From assembly GCA_964590005.1 (NCBI GenBank), contig CAZPVJ010000128.1, positions 1-38,971 of the forward strand: a stretch of 38,971 nt of DNA. Direction: 5' to 3'. The notes beneath the pieces were generated by a model. It worked only from the letters and a program-made list of their open reading frames with translations. It was not told the DNA's origin and made no database searches. A program made the position numbers and the translations under genes. This DNA is from CALJFL01 sp964590005. GTDB lineage: Bacteria > Pseudomonadota > Gammaproteobacteria > Pseudomonadales > Halieaceae. This document shows, piece after piece, positions 16,150 through 24,257 of this stretch (position 1 is its first letter; each line of letters starts with the position of its first letter).

Positions 16150-16501
16150 GGCCCACTACCTCGCAGGGATGTCAAATCCGTCAGATACTGCTTCACTCTT
16201 ATCTTTCTTAATGGTTTTACCTGTGGCCCGGTTATTGTGTCGGCCTCGGAGATCCCCCCCAGATACCGACATTTCCTTGCTCACAGGGTACGTTTTATCA
16301 TAGAAAAAAAATAAATCCAATAAAAATAACGGTTTGCACCACCTTTTTTACATTTATTTTGGGAGTAGGCTCTAACTAGGGACATACGAGGGTTAAAAAC
16401 GCTGTTTTAGGCACCCTGAGACTTGATAACTTCTATAAAAATGGAAATAAATTAAGCGAAAAATCGATAAAATCTATAAAAAGTATAAAAAATGCTGAAA
16501 A
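16150..16501. other. 352-bp intergenic region with an AT-rich core
   Basis: No credible gene is seen. The part from about 16290 to 16500 is strikingly AT-rich against the GC-rich surroundings, with A/T runs such as AGAAAAAAAATAAAT and repeated TATAAAAA-like units near 16430-16490. Upstream promoters for the small minus-strand gene at 16149 and/or a 3' region for yciH are expected here. A weak GGT...ACC dyad before T7 at about 16332-16350 is too small to call a terminator. Confidence 0.6.
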
Positions 16502-16867
16502 TTACCCGCCGGAGAGTTTTACGGTATAGCCCAGTTTTTCCAGGGTGGGCTTCAATAGTGCTCGCTGATCCCCTTGTATTTCTATGTCGGTATTTTTTAC
16601 GGCTCCTCCCACCCCGCAGGCCTGTTTCAGCTTTTTCGCCAGCGCTTTGAGTTCAGCCGGCGCCAGAGGCACCCCGGAGACCACGGTGACCGCCTTGCCA
16701 CCACGGCCCTTGGTTTCCCGCCGCAATCGAACGATGCCATCGCCGGTCGCAGCGGGGCGGTCCTTGCCGCACACACATTCACTGACCGCCCTGTGGCACT
16801 GGGGACACAGGCGCCCCCCGTCTGTGGAATAGACCAGCCGGGTATTGCTCGTTTTCCTTTTACTCAT
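16502..16867 (-). CDS. yciH: YciH/SUI1 family translation factor-like protein
   Basis: This 121-residue bacterial homologue of eukaryotic initiation factor eIF1/SUI1 is thought to monitor start-codon fidelity on the 30S subunit. The N-terminal part carries four cysteines, C21-x2-C24 (CPQC) and C31-x-C33 (CVC), a possible zinc knuckle. The SUI1 domain follows: IVRLRRETKGRGGKAVTVVS, LKALAKKLKQACGVGGAVKN, IEIQGDQR and LEKLGYTVKLSGG at the C-terminus. ATG 16867 is chosen; the longer frame to 17038 runs through the divergent slyX gene and is not conserved. It is divergent from slyX across 75 bp. Confidence 0.94.
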   Translation of the reverse strand: MSKRKTSNTRLVYSTDGGRLCPQCHRAVSECVCGKDRPAATGDGIVRLRRETKGRGGKAVTVVSGVPLAPAELKALAKKLKQACGVGGAVKNTDIEIQGDQRALLKPTLEKLGYTVKLSGG

Positions 16868-16942
16868 GCGCGTGCCATTAACCGTTGACGGCAGTATATT
16901 AGCCTCCCCGGGGTCGGCCCCGCTACGTACTGGAGCGAAACT

Positions 16943-17167
16943 GTGAGTGATATGGAGACCCTGCTGCAGGACATACAGAGCCAGCTGGCTTTTCAGGAAG
17001 ATGCCTTGCAGACCCTGAACGACGCCCTGGCGAGCCAACAGCGGGAAATTCTGGTTTTGCGCAGACAGCTGGAGTTACTGAAGGAGCGGCAGGACGAGCA
17101 GGCTGCTGCGCGAGGCGAGAACGCGAACAGCGGCGATAGCGCCACTGAAAAGCCCCCACATTATTGA
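16943..17167 (+). CDS. slyX: SlyX family protein
   Basis: This 74-residue SlyX-like protein is a small coiled-coil protein of unknown function, widespread in gammaproteobacteria. Residues 5-55 (METLLQDIQSQLAFQEDALQ, TLNDALASQQREILVLRRQL) show a continuous heptad pattern. The C-terminus ends in the conserved PPHY. GTG 16943 follows TGGAGCG at suitable spacing. It is divergent from yciH. Confidence 0.95.
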   Translation: MSDMETLLQDIQSQLAFQEDALQTLNDALASQQREILVLRRQLELLKERQDEQAAARGENANSGDSATEKPPHY

Positions 17168-17219
17168 ACTGACGGTCACCGGTTATCGCTGCCGCTTGCT
17201 AGCCGGGGCTTAATCCACC

Positions 17220-17241
17220 AAACTTCAGCGCTGAATTTTTT
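17220..17241 (+). terminator. Weak intrinsic terminator after slyX
   Basis: The perfect dyad TTCAGCGCTGAA (17224-17235) with flanking A and T runs (AAA before, TTTTTT at 17236-17241) could form a short hairpin with a U tail 50 bp past slyX. The stem is AT-rich and short, so efficiency is doubtful. Confidence 0.4.
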
Positions 17242-17267
17242 GCCCACGCGTAACCTGAGGAATGTCC

Positions 17268-18503
17268 ATGTCCGAAAATGCCCGAAAGGATTCTGCCGAA
17301 CAGGCGGAGTTTCGCGAATTCTGCCGCGATTGGCTGCAGGCCAACAGGCCCGACGAGCCAACTGTGCGCCTGCCATTGACGCCGCTGGAGATAATGACCC
17401 AAGACCAGCTGCAGTACCTGCAAGCCTGGCAACGCTCGGCTTACGATGCCGGCCTGATTGGTTGCGATTACCCGGAGGCTGTCGGGGGCGGGGGCCGCAC
17501 CGACTGTCAGCGAGTAGCAAACGAGGAAATGCAACGGGCCAAAACACCCTTCTTGCCGAACGTCATCGGCCTGGGTATGGCTGCGCCCACGGTCTTTTAT
17601 CACGCGCAGGAAGGGGTAAAGGAGCAACTCCTGCCCAAGTTGTTTTCTGGTGAAGAGATCTGGTGCCAGGGTTTCAGCGAACCGGGTGCCGGTTCGGACC
17701 TGGCCAGTGTGCAGACTTTCGCCGAGCGTAAAGGTGACAAGTGGGTGATTAACGGTCACAAGGTTTGGACCTCGCTGGCGCACTTTGCCGAGTGGATGAT
17801 CCTTCTTTTGCGCACTGACAAATCCCACAAGTACGATGGACTGTCTTATTTCGTGGTACCGATCAGAGCGGCGCTTGGCAACGGGGTCACCGTCAAACCG
17901 TTGATCAAAATTACCGGTGAAACCGGGTTTAACGAGGTTATCTTTGATAACCTGGAAGTCGATGACCTCTACCGACTCGATGAGTTAGGCAAGGGCTGGC
18001 AGGTGGCCATGACGACACTGCTTCATGAGCGCGGGGCGGGTGAATTGCAAACGCCCCAATCTGGCGGCATGAAAAACAAGTCGACGCATTCCACCAATAC
18101 CTCCAATCTCCTGCAGTTGGCCCGCACCACACCCAAGGGTTCCGGAAGCGCGGCGGACGACCCGCTGTTGCGCGACAGAATGATGCAGTGCGTCATTCGA
18201 GAAGAGGCTTTCAGGCAGAGCAAACGCCGGCTTCGGATACCCGAGCTCATCGACCATCCCATGCGGCTCCCGCTTCAACATAAACTGGTTGCCAGCGAAA
18301 TCGCCCAGGAAATTTCCTCTCTGGCGCTCGACATTGAGGGGCCGGCTGCATCTCTCTACCTGGGTGATGAGAACGCGCCATCTAATGGCCAGTGGCCCAT
18401 GGCTTATATGAATAGCTATGGCTTTACCATCGCCGCAGGCACCAGCGAAGTGCAGCGCAATATCCTGGGTGAACGAGTCCTGGGCCTGGCCAAGTCGAAA
18501 TAA
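17268..18503 (+). CDS. Acyl-CoA dehydrogenase family protein (first of a pair)
   Basis: This is a 411-residue FAD-dependent acyl-CoA dehydrogenase family protein. The N-terminal helical part runs to about 120 (YPEAVGGGGRT), the middle beta domain contains CQGFSEPGAGSDLASVQT (flavin-binding region) and KVWTSLAHFAEW, and the C-terminal helical domain ends FTIAAGTSEVQRNILGERVL. The catalytic Glu of the MCAD type (E in YEGTS) is replaced by Ala (AAGTS). I chose ATG 17268 because GAGG (17257-17260) sits 7 nt upstream; ATG 17262 is too close. It is 11 bp from the second dehydrogenase gene. Such pairs can form two-subunit (alpha2beta2) enzymes in steroid side-chain degradation; that is an inference here. 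Confidence 0.92.
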   Translation: MSENARKDSAEQAEFREFCRDWLQANRPDEPTVRLPLTPLEIMTQDQLQYLQAWQRSAYDAGLIGCDYPEAVGGGGRTDCQRVANEEMQRAKTPFLPNVIGLGMAAPTVFYHAQEGVKEQLLPKLFSGEEIWCQGFSEPGAGSDLASVQTFAERKGDKWVINGHKVWTSLAHFAEWMILLLRTDKSHKYDGLSYFVVPIRAALGNGVTVKPLIKITGETGFNEVIFDNLEVDDLYRLDELGKGWQVAMTTLLHERGAGELQTPQSGGMKNKSTHSTNTSNLLQLARTTPKGSGSAADDPLLRDRMMQCVIREEAFRQSKRRLRIPELIDHPMRLPLQHKLVASEIAQEISSLALDIEGPAASLYLGDENAPSNGQWPMAYMNSYGFTIAAGTSEVQRNILGERVLGLAKSK

Positions 18504-18514
18504 GGAGACCAACG

Positions 18515-19642
18515 ATGGCACAACCTAATAATTTCGGCTTCGGTGAAGAGGCTGCGTTACTGAAAAGCTCGGCACGGAAATTCTTCGCTGACAACTTTCC
18601 CACCGAGCGATTGCACGCCATGACGGCAAGCGACCACAACCCCGAGAGAATGACCGAGGCCAACTGGGACCAGGCGCTGTGGCAGCAGATTGTTGAGCTG
18701 GGCTGGACCATGGTCGCAGTGCCAGAGTCAGCAGGTGGTCTTGGCATGCCGGCGGTTGCCGTTGCCGGGCTCGTTGAAGAGCTGGGCCGGGCAGCGTTTC
18801 CCAGCCCTCTGTTGGCCACATTAAATGTCAGCTACGTGTTGGCGGCCTGCGGGCGGGAAGGCGAGAGCGCCCTCGCAGATATTCTCGAGGGTAAGGCCGC
18901 GACACTGGCGATAACCGATTCGCAGGGTTCCTGGAATGCCGGGGATACAGATGTGGTCTGTGACGGGGGCAAGCTCAATGGCACAGCCCGCTTTGTCCAG
19001 GATGCCAGGAAGGTGGATCGTCTGCTGGTCAGTGCGCGCAGTAATGCGGGTGTCTCCCTGTACTGGATCGATGCCCAGGCTACTGGGGTCGATATTGCGC
19101 CAGACGCTATTCTTGATCTCACCCGGGACCAGGCTCATGTGACATTCGATAATGTGGAGGCGCAGGAGGTCGCCAGCAATGGCGTGGCAGCGCTGAACTC
19201 GGCATTTCCAGCTATTTGGACCCTGCTCGCGGCCGATATCGTTGGTGCTGCGGAGTGGCAGTTGCAAACCACCGTTGAATACGCCAACACGCGACAGCAA
19301 TTTGACCATCCCCTGGGTTTCTTTCAGGCGGTCAAGCACCCGCTGGTCAATGTCATGGTCCAGGTGGATGAGGCGAGGTCGTTGGTTTATAACGCGGCCT
19401 GCGCGATCGACGTAGAACCGGAGCGTGCTGCCCAGTGCGCTCATATGGCCAAAGCCAGTGCCAGTGATGTCGCCGCCTTCGCATCCAGTCGATCGGTGCA
19501 GCTGCACGGCGGCATCGGTTTCACCTGGGAATGTTACGTACACCTTTATTTCAAGCGCCAGAAGCACAGCCAGATGCTCTGGGGCGATGGTACCTGGCAC
19601 CGCGCCCAGCTGGCTGACATTCTGCTGGGTAGCGCGGCCTGA
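18515..19642 (+). CDS. Acyl-CoA dehydrogenase family protein (second of a pair)
   Basis: This 375-residue acyl-CoA dehydrogenase-fold protein is more divergent than its partner. It shows the N-terminal helical domain (VELGWTMVAVPESAGGLGMP), a shortened beta domain (LNGTARFVQDARKVDRLLVS) and the C-terminal segment EYANTRQQFDHPLGFFQAVK and SVQLHGGIGFTWE. It ends without the GTSExQR motif. ATG 18515 follows AAGGAGA. Gene order and spacing (11 bp) indicate co-expression, with the two products likely forming a hetero-oligomer. An antisense reading frame across it (18821-19996) is a codon-bias shadow. Confidence 0.9.
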   Translation: MAQPNNFGFGEEAALLKSSARKFFADNFPTERLHAMTASDHNPERMTEANWDQALWQQIVELGWTMVAVPESAGGLGMPAVAVAGLVEELGRAAFPSPLLATLNVSYVLAACGREGESALADILEGKAATLAITDSQGSWNAGDTDVVCDGGKLNGTARFVQDARKVDRLLVSARSNAGVSLYWIDAQATGVDIAPDAILDLTRDQAHVTFDNVEAQEVASNGVAALNSAFPAIWTLLAADIVGAAEWQLQTTVEYANTRQQFDHPLGFFQAVKHPLVNVMVQVDEARSLVYNAACAIDVEPERAAQCAHMAKASASDVAAFASSRSVQLHGGIGFTWECYVHLYFKRQKHSQMLWGDGTWHRAQLADILLGSAA

Positions 19643-19685
19643 GCGAGAAGAGCTGGCTTTCGATGTGTAAGCAAGGGAGGGGTAG

Positions 19686-21392
19686 ATGAGCTGGAGAACC
19701 GCCCTGGTGGTGTTACTGGCATTTGTTGCCGGGATTTTCGTCCTTTTCCAGATCGCCACCCGAACACCTGAGCCCCCCGCGCACCAGGTGTTCATCAACG
19801 GCGATGTCATTACCCTGGATAGTGACAACCGGGTAGTCGAGGCGCTCTCGGTGCGTGGTGATCGTATTGACCTCGTCGGCAGTAATGACGAGATCATGGC
19901 GGTGGTATCGGAAGATACTGAAGTGACTGATCTGCGCGGCCGCACCTTATTGCCCGGTTTCGTTGATGCGCATGGGCATTTTCCGGGTTCCGGCATGCAG
20001 GCTATCGGCGCCGACGTTACCAGTCCCCCCGTGGGTTCTATCGAAACTGTTGACCAGGCCGTCGCCAGGTTGCGTGAAACGGCGCAGGCTTATCCTGACG
20101 GCTGGATCATGGGTATGGGCTATGACGACACCCTGCTGGTGGAGAGGCGCCACCTTAACAGGGACGATCTGGACCGGGTATCGATGGACCGTCCGGTCGG
20201 CGTCAGTCATGTTTCCGGCCACATCATTGCGGTCAATTCCAAGGCGCTGGAAGTGTTGGGAATAACCGCGGCCTCGGAAGATCCGGAGGGCGGCGTGATA
20301 CAGCGTCGTTCCGGCTCCAGGGAACCCAATGGGGTACTTGAAGAGACTGCTCGAGACGGGGCCATGGGCGCGATGATGGATCTTTCGCTGACCCAGATAT
20401 ACAGCCTCATAAAACGCGCTGCTATCGACTATGCCGCCCACGGGGTTACCACGGCCCAGGCTGGTGGTATGGACAAGGGTCTGTTGCAGGGACTGAAGCT
20501 CTTCAGCGACTGGGGTGTGGTACCGCAACGGTTGGTGCTGTTCCCCTTCTTTCACCTTGAGGGCGAGGCTATTCTTTCAGGCGAATTCGACCTGGCAAGT
20601 TTCGACGGTGACAAAACCATCATGCCGGCCGTAAAGATAGTCGCTGACGGCAGTATCCAGGGTTATACCGGATACCTGAGCGAGCCCTATCACGTACCCT
20701 ACAAGGGCGATACGTCGTTTCGCGGTTACCCGACCGTCTCTCGTGAGTCGCTGTTCGAGCAGGTAATGAGCCTTCATCAAGCCGGTTATCAACTGGCGAT
20801 CCACGGCAATGGGGATGCGTCGATTGAGGATATCCTGGACGCATTTGAGGCCGCCCAGGCCGAGCGTCCCGTGGCAGATCCGCGGCTTATCCTGATACAC
20901 GCCCAGATGGCCCGCGAAGACCAGGTAGCCCGGATGAAGTCCCTTGGGGTAACCCCCAGCTTCTTCTCTGCACATACGTACTACTGGGGCGATCGCCACC
21001 GCGAGATTTTTATGGGACCGGAGCGTGCGGCCAATATCAGTCCCGCACGCTGGGCCCAGCAATATGACGTCCGTTTCTCATCCCATATGGATACTCCGGT
21101 TACGCCGATGCGACCGCTGCAGGCGGTGTGGAGTATGGTGCACCGGCTGAGTTACGGCGGAGTCGTGCTCGGCGAGGACCAGCGTATCAGTGTCATGGAT
21201 GCGCTCCGCGCGGTCACCGTCGACGCCGCCTGGCAGGTATTTCAGGAAGATAACAGGGGCTCACTGGAACCAGGGAAGTACGCCGACCTGGTGATTCTCT
21301 CTGGCAATCCGCTCGATGATCCCATGGCAATGCGCGATTTGCTGGTCGAGCGTACCCTGGTCGGCGGCGTGCCGATTTATCGACGTCGTTAA
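19686..21392 (+). CDS. Membrane-anchored amidohydrolase family protein (YtcJ-like)
   Basis: This 568-residue metal-dependent hydrolase is of the YtcJ/imidazolonepropionase-like amidohydrolase group. An N-terminal hydrophobic segment (WRTALVVLLAFVAGIFVLF) is a signal anchor, so the catalytic part is probably periplasmic. LLPGFVDAHGHFPGSG carries the first metal histidines; HVSGH, AIHGNGDASIEDIL, LIHAQM and MDTPVTPMRPLQAVWSMV are family blocks, and GSLEPGKYADLVILSGNPL is the terminal beta sandwich. ATG 19686 follows GGGAGGG. Substrates of this group (amides, formyl groups) are largely unknown. It lies 43 bp after the dehydrogenase pair and may be cotranscribed with it. Confidence 0.9.
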   Translation: MSWRTALVVLLAFVAGIFVLFQIATRTPEPPAHQVFINGDVITLDSDNRVVEALSVRGDRIDLVGSNDEIMAVVSEDTEVTDLRGRTLLPGFVDAHGHFPGSGMQAIGADVTSPPVGSIETVDQAVARLRETAQAYPDGWIMGMGYDDTLLVERRHLNRDDLDRVSMDRPVGVSHVSGHIIAVNSKALEVLGITAASEDPEGGVIQRRSGSREPNGVLEETARDGAMGAMMDLSLTQIYSLIKRAAIDYAAHGVTTAQAGGMDKGLLQGLKLFSDWGVVPQRLVLFPFFHLEGEAILSGEFDLASFDGDKTIMPAVKIVADGSIQGYTGYLSEPYHVPYKGDTSFRGYPTVSRESLFEQVMSLHQAGYQLAIHGNGDASIEDILDAFEAAQAERPVADPRLILIHAQMAREDQVARMKSLGVTPSFFSAHTYYWGDRHREIFMGPERAANISPARWAQQYDVRFSSHMDTPVTPMRPLQAVWSMVHRLSYGGVVLGEDQRISVMDALRAVTVDAAWQVFQEDNRGSLEPGKYADLVILSGNPLDDPMAMRDLLVERTLVGGVPIYRRR

Positions 21393-21526
21393 TGACCCAC
21401 ACGGGGGATTATTCCGCCCCTGGCGTGGACACTCGCAACGCATTCCGATATAAATACCCAAACGGCAAGAGTGGTTAGCTGACTGGCGCTGTTTTTCGTC
21501 AAGGAGAGGAAAACAAGCAGGAATCT

Positions 21527-22996
21527 ATGTATCGCTACAGTGTTGATAACGCCGTAACCTACACCCCCGAGGATCTCGTCCTCTTCAAGGAATCGCCCTT
21601 TGCCTCCTTCATGGAGCGCCTGACACTCGAAAATCCAAGCCACGGAATTCCTCCGGATATTGGTAGTGAGCCGCCGCGCGACACGACTCAACGACAGGAC
21701 GATATTGTCGAAACCCTGCGAGCGGAAGATCGCAACGTCTCACTCATTGAATGGGAAATGGACGAACCGACGCGCCGCAATGCCACTCTGGAGGCCATGC
21801 GTCATGGCGTCGACTTCATTGTCAACGGTCAACTGGCGCTGGGCACCTTGTCGGGTGCCGCTAATTTGCTGATGAGGACCAGCGGCTACTCGGAACTGGG
21901 TAATTTCCTCTATATTCCCTGTGACACCCAGGCCAAGACCACCCTGCAATCGGCGTTCCGCCTGTGTTTCCTCGCTGACATCCTGCACAGCCTGCAGGGC
22001 CAGCTGCCGCCCCAGATGCTGATTATTCGGGGCGGGTCCGATGTTGTGCCACTGCAGACTGACGATCACATTTATCACTACCAGGCGGTCAAGCAGCGCT
22101 TTATGAACGCGCAGCGGGAGTTTCGTAAGCACCGTATGCCCGATCCGGCAGAGTCATCACACTTTGGTCGGTGGTCTGATTGTGCCAACGAGGTTATGAA
22201 GCAGCGCCTGTTGTCCCAGGGGCAGGAATCGATCAACGACGCTGTGGAAGAATCACATGAGGCTCAGTTAGAACAGCCAGCCCCACTCGCCAAGGCCGTT
22301 GGAAGCGTACTCGACACCGCCGCGACGGTGGAGGGAGAGCAGGCCGCTGCTAATCCGGCCGATCCCGTCGCTTTTGCAGGCACTCGCCCCCTGCCCGAAG
22401 CGCCGAATACAGTTGGCTCGCCATCACCCACATACAACAAGGGGATACCGGTCAGTGATACCCTGGCGGCACAGGCACGATCGCTGTCCCAGCCAGTCCC
22501 AGAAAGCGCTGAGCCGGTAGCGCCGGATGTGGAGCCGCCGGAGGAAGCAACGCCGGAGTCTCTGAACGCCGGCAGTTATGCGTCGGATCGCACAACCGCA
22601 AGTGCGACGGATGCCGCACTTATGGATCTGCAGTTTATTGGCAGCAGTGTGAGGCGTCCTGATGCCGACGCCAGTCGCGCACCCGGAGGCGTCGACCGCC
22701 GGCGCTCCCGGCAGGAGCCGCCTGCACCTGGCTTGGGTGGAACAGTCGAGGCCTACGGCCATGGCGGGCGCGATAGTTCGCCACCCAGGGAGGACGCTGG
22801 CTCGGACAGGGCCCATCCCCTGGACTCGCCAGGGTTTAACGTGAATCAGCGTTCGATCGTCGATCGCGATGAGTTGCCGCCACTAACGCCAAAAGCATCA
22901 TCTATGGCAAAAAACCAGCCGACTGAGGATGAGCCCGACGTGCCGCCTTTCAGCAGCAGCCTTATCACCAACGACGGGTCACTCGATGAGGATTAG
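21527..22996 (+). CDS. RecB-like (TM0106-type) nuclease-related protein without catalytic residues
   Basis: This 489-residue protein has no assigned function. Residues 1-225 follow, in order, the pattern I know from TM0106-type RecB-like nuclease domains: an N-terminal PEDLVLFKESPF segment, AMRHGVDFIVNGQLALG (91-106), GAANLLMR (110-117) where active forms have G-x-x-D-F-L, YIPCDTQAKTTLQSAFRLCF (129-148) where active forms have D-T-K, LHSLQGQLPPQMLIIRGG, and MPDPAESSHFGRWSDCA. Both catalytic positions are changed (D to A/N, K to Q), so no nuclease activity is expected. Residues 230-489 are rich in Pro, Glu, Ser, Ala and Asp and look disordered. No helicase part follows. It starts at ATG 21527 with AGGA upstream. 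The homology call is from memory; the gene itself is well supported. Confidence 0.75.
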   Translation: MYRYSVDNAVTYTPEDLVLFKESPFASFMERLTLENPSHGIPPDIGSEPPRDTTQRQDDIVETLRAEDRNVSLIEWEMDEPTRRNATLEAMRHGVDFIVNGQLALGTLSGAANLLMRTSGYSELGNFLYIPCDTQAKTTLQSAFRLCFLADILHSLQGQLPPQMLIIRGGSDVVPLQTDDHIYHYQAVKQRFMNAQREFRKHRMPDPAESSHFGRWSDCANEVMKQRLLSQGQESINDAVEESHEAQLEQPAPLAKAVGSVLDTAATVEGEQAAANPADPVAFAGTRPLPEAPNTVGSPSPTYNKGIPVSDTLAAQARSLSQPVPESAEPVAPDVEPPEEATPESLNAGSYASDRTTASATDAALMDLQFIGSSVRRPDADASRAPGGVDRRRSRQEPPAPGLGGTVEAYGHGGRDSSPPREDAGSDRAHPLDSPGFNVNQRSIVDRDELPPLTPKASSMAKNQPTEDEPDVPPFSSSLITNDGSLDED

Positions 22997-24153
22997 TCCG
23001 ACAGGGCAACGCCTCTAAAGCAGTCGCGCACATCTGCAATGAAATCTTCCGGTTGTTCGATGGCTGCAAAATGGCCGCCACGATCGGGCTCATTCCAGTG
23101 AATAATATTTGAGAAGCGTTTTTCTGCCCACCGCCGACTGCTGCGGAAGATCTCTTTGGGGTAGATCGTGCAGCCCACGGGCATGCTTATGGGTTCCACG
23201 TTGGTGTTGTTAAAACTCTCCCAGTAGAGTCGGGCAGAACTCGCAGCATTGTTGCCTAGCCAATAGAGCATGACATTGTCGAGTAACTCGTCTTTGGTCA
23301 GCACATTTTCAGGGTGCTTGACGCCATCCTTTTCGCAATCTGTCCAGGCGTAAAACTTCTCTACAATCCACGCCATCTGGCCCACGGGAGAATCCGCCAG
23401 GCCATAGCCGAGGGTTTGGGGGCGGGTTGATTGTTGCTTCGAATAGCCTGAGTCCCACTCCTGGTAGAAGGTCATCGCTTCCAGCGCAGATTGTTCGGCC
23501 GGGGTAAGATCATTCATCGTGTCGGGGTCAGGCGGCGTAATCGGCAAGGTAATGTGGATGCCCGCGCAATGCCCGGTTTCCGTCTGCCCCATACTCTGGG
23601 TGACGATACTGCCCCAATCGCCGCCCTGGGCGAAATATTTGTCATAGCCAAGCCTGGCCATAAGTTTGCCCCACATCCTGCCAATGACTTCGACGTTGGT
23701 CCCTGTTGTGGTTGGTTTTCCGGAAAACCCGTAACCGGGTAGTGACGGTGCCACCACATGGAATGCATCCTCTGCCGAGCCGCCGTGCTGGGTGGGGTCT
23801 GCCAGTGCATCGATGATTTTATGAAATTCGATGACCGAGCCCGGCCAGCCGTGGGTAATAATCAATGGCCTGGCATCTGCATGGGGGCTGGTACGATGGA
23901 TAAAGTGAATATCGATACCGTCAATAGCGGTTTTGAATTGAGGCCAGCCATTGAGCTTTTGTTCACAGCGACGCCAGTCATACTGCTCGGCCCAATAGGC
24001 AGCCAGCTCCTGCGTGTAATCCAGGGGTATGCCCTGGTCCCAGCCCTCACAGGTTTGTGCTTCGGGCCAGCGGGAGTGAGACAGCCGCTCTCTCAAGTCA
24101 TCCAGTGCTGACTCGGGGATGTCGATGGTGAAAGGGGTAATGGTGTCGCTCAC
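22993..24153 (-). CDS. Epoxide hydrolase (EHN plus alpha/beta-hydrolase domains)
   Basis: This 386-residue protein is of the microsomal-type epoxide hydrolase family, which adds water to epoxides. The N-terminal EHN domain covers residues 6-110 (FTIDIPESALDDLRERLSHS, RWPEA). The alpha/beta-hydrolase core has the oxyanion motif HGWPGS (101-106), nucleophile D179 in GGDWGS and catalytic H361 in GGHFAA. It begins at ATG 24153. Its stop overlaps the stop of the convergent gene (bases 22993-22996), leaving no spacer. The epoxide substrate is unknown; degradation of a cyclic or terpenoid compound fits the neighbourhood. Confidence 0.94.
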   Translation of the reverse strand: MSDTITPFTIDIPESALDDLRERLSHSRWPEAQTCEGWDQGIPLDYTQELAAYWAEQYDWRRCEQKLNGWPQFKTAIDGIDIHFIHRTSPHADARPLIITHGWPGSVIEFHKIIDALADPTQHGGSAEDAFHVVAPSLPGYGFSGKPTTTGTNVEVIGRMWGKLMARLGYDKYFAQGGDWGSIVTQSMGQTETGHCAGIHITLPITPPDPDTMNDLTPAEQSALEAMTFYQEWDSGYSKQQSTRPQTLGYGLADSPVGQMAWIVEKFYAWTDCEKDGVKHPENVLTKDELLDNVMLYWLGNNAASSARLYWESFNNTNVEPISMPVGCTIYPKEIFRSSRRWAEKRFSNIIHWNEPDRGGHFAAIEQPEDFIADVRDCFRGVALSD

Positions 24154-24185
24154 GGGAACCTCTCGGCATCATTGTTCGCAAAAGT

Positions 24186-24209
24186 GGTGCATCACCGTAG
24201 CGATGCACC
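24186..24209. repeat. 8-bp perfect hairpin between two minus-strand genes
   Basis: GGTGCATC (24186-24193), an 8-nt loop, then GATGCACC (24202-24209) form a stem in the 104-bp gap between the SRPBCC-SDR and epoxide hydrolase genes. On the minus strand it is followed by ACTTTTG, so it may be a weak terminator of the SRPBCC-SDR gene. Confidence 0.5.
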
Positions 24210-24257
24210 GGGACCTTTGCAAGCATCAGTGAGCGATGAGATTCTCGCTGCCGGGCG

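Noticed and set aside
18821..19996. 391-codon open frame on the minus strand across the second acyl-CoA dehydrogenase
   Set aside because: It lies antisense to a clear family gene, lacks recognisable domains and is explained by the codon bias of GC-rich DNA.
21400..21432. GGGG...CCCC dyad after the amidohydrolase gene as a terminator
   Set aside because: Four-base GC stem, 9-nt loop and no T-run.
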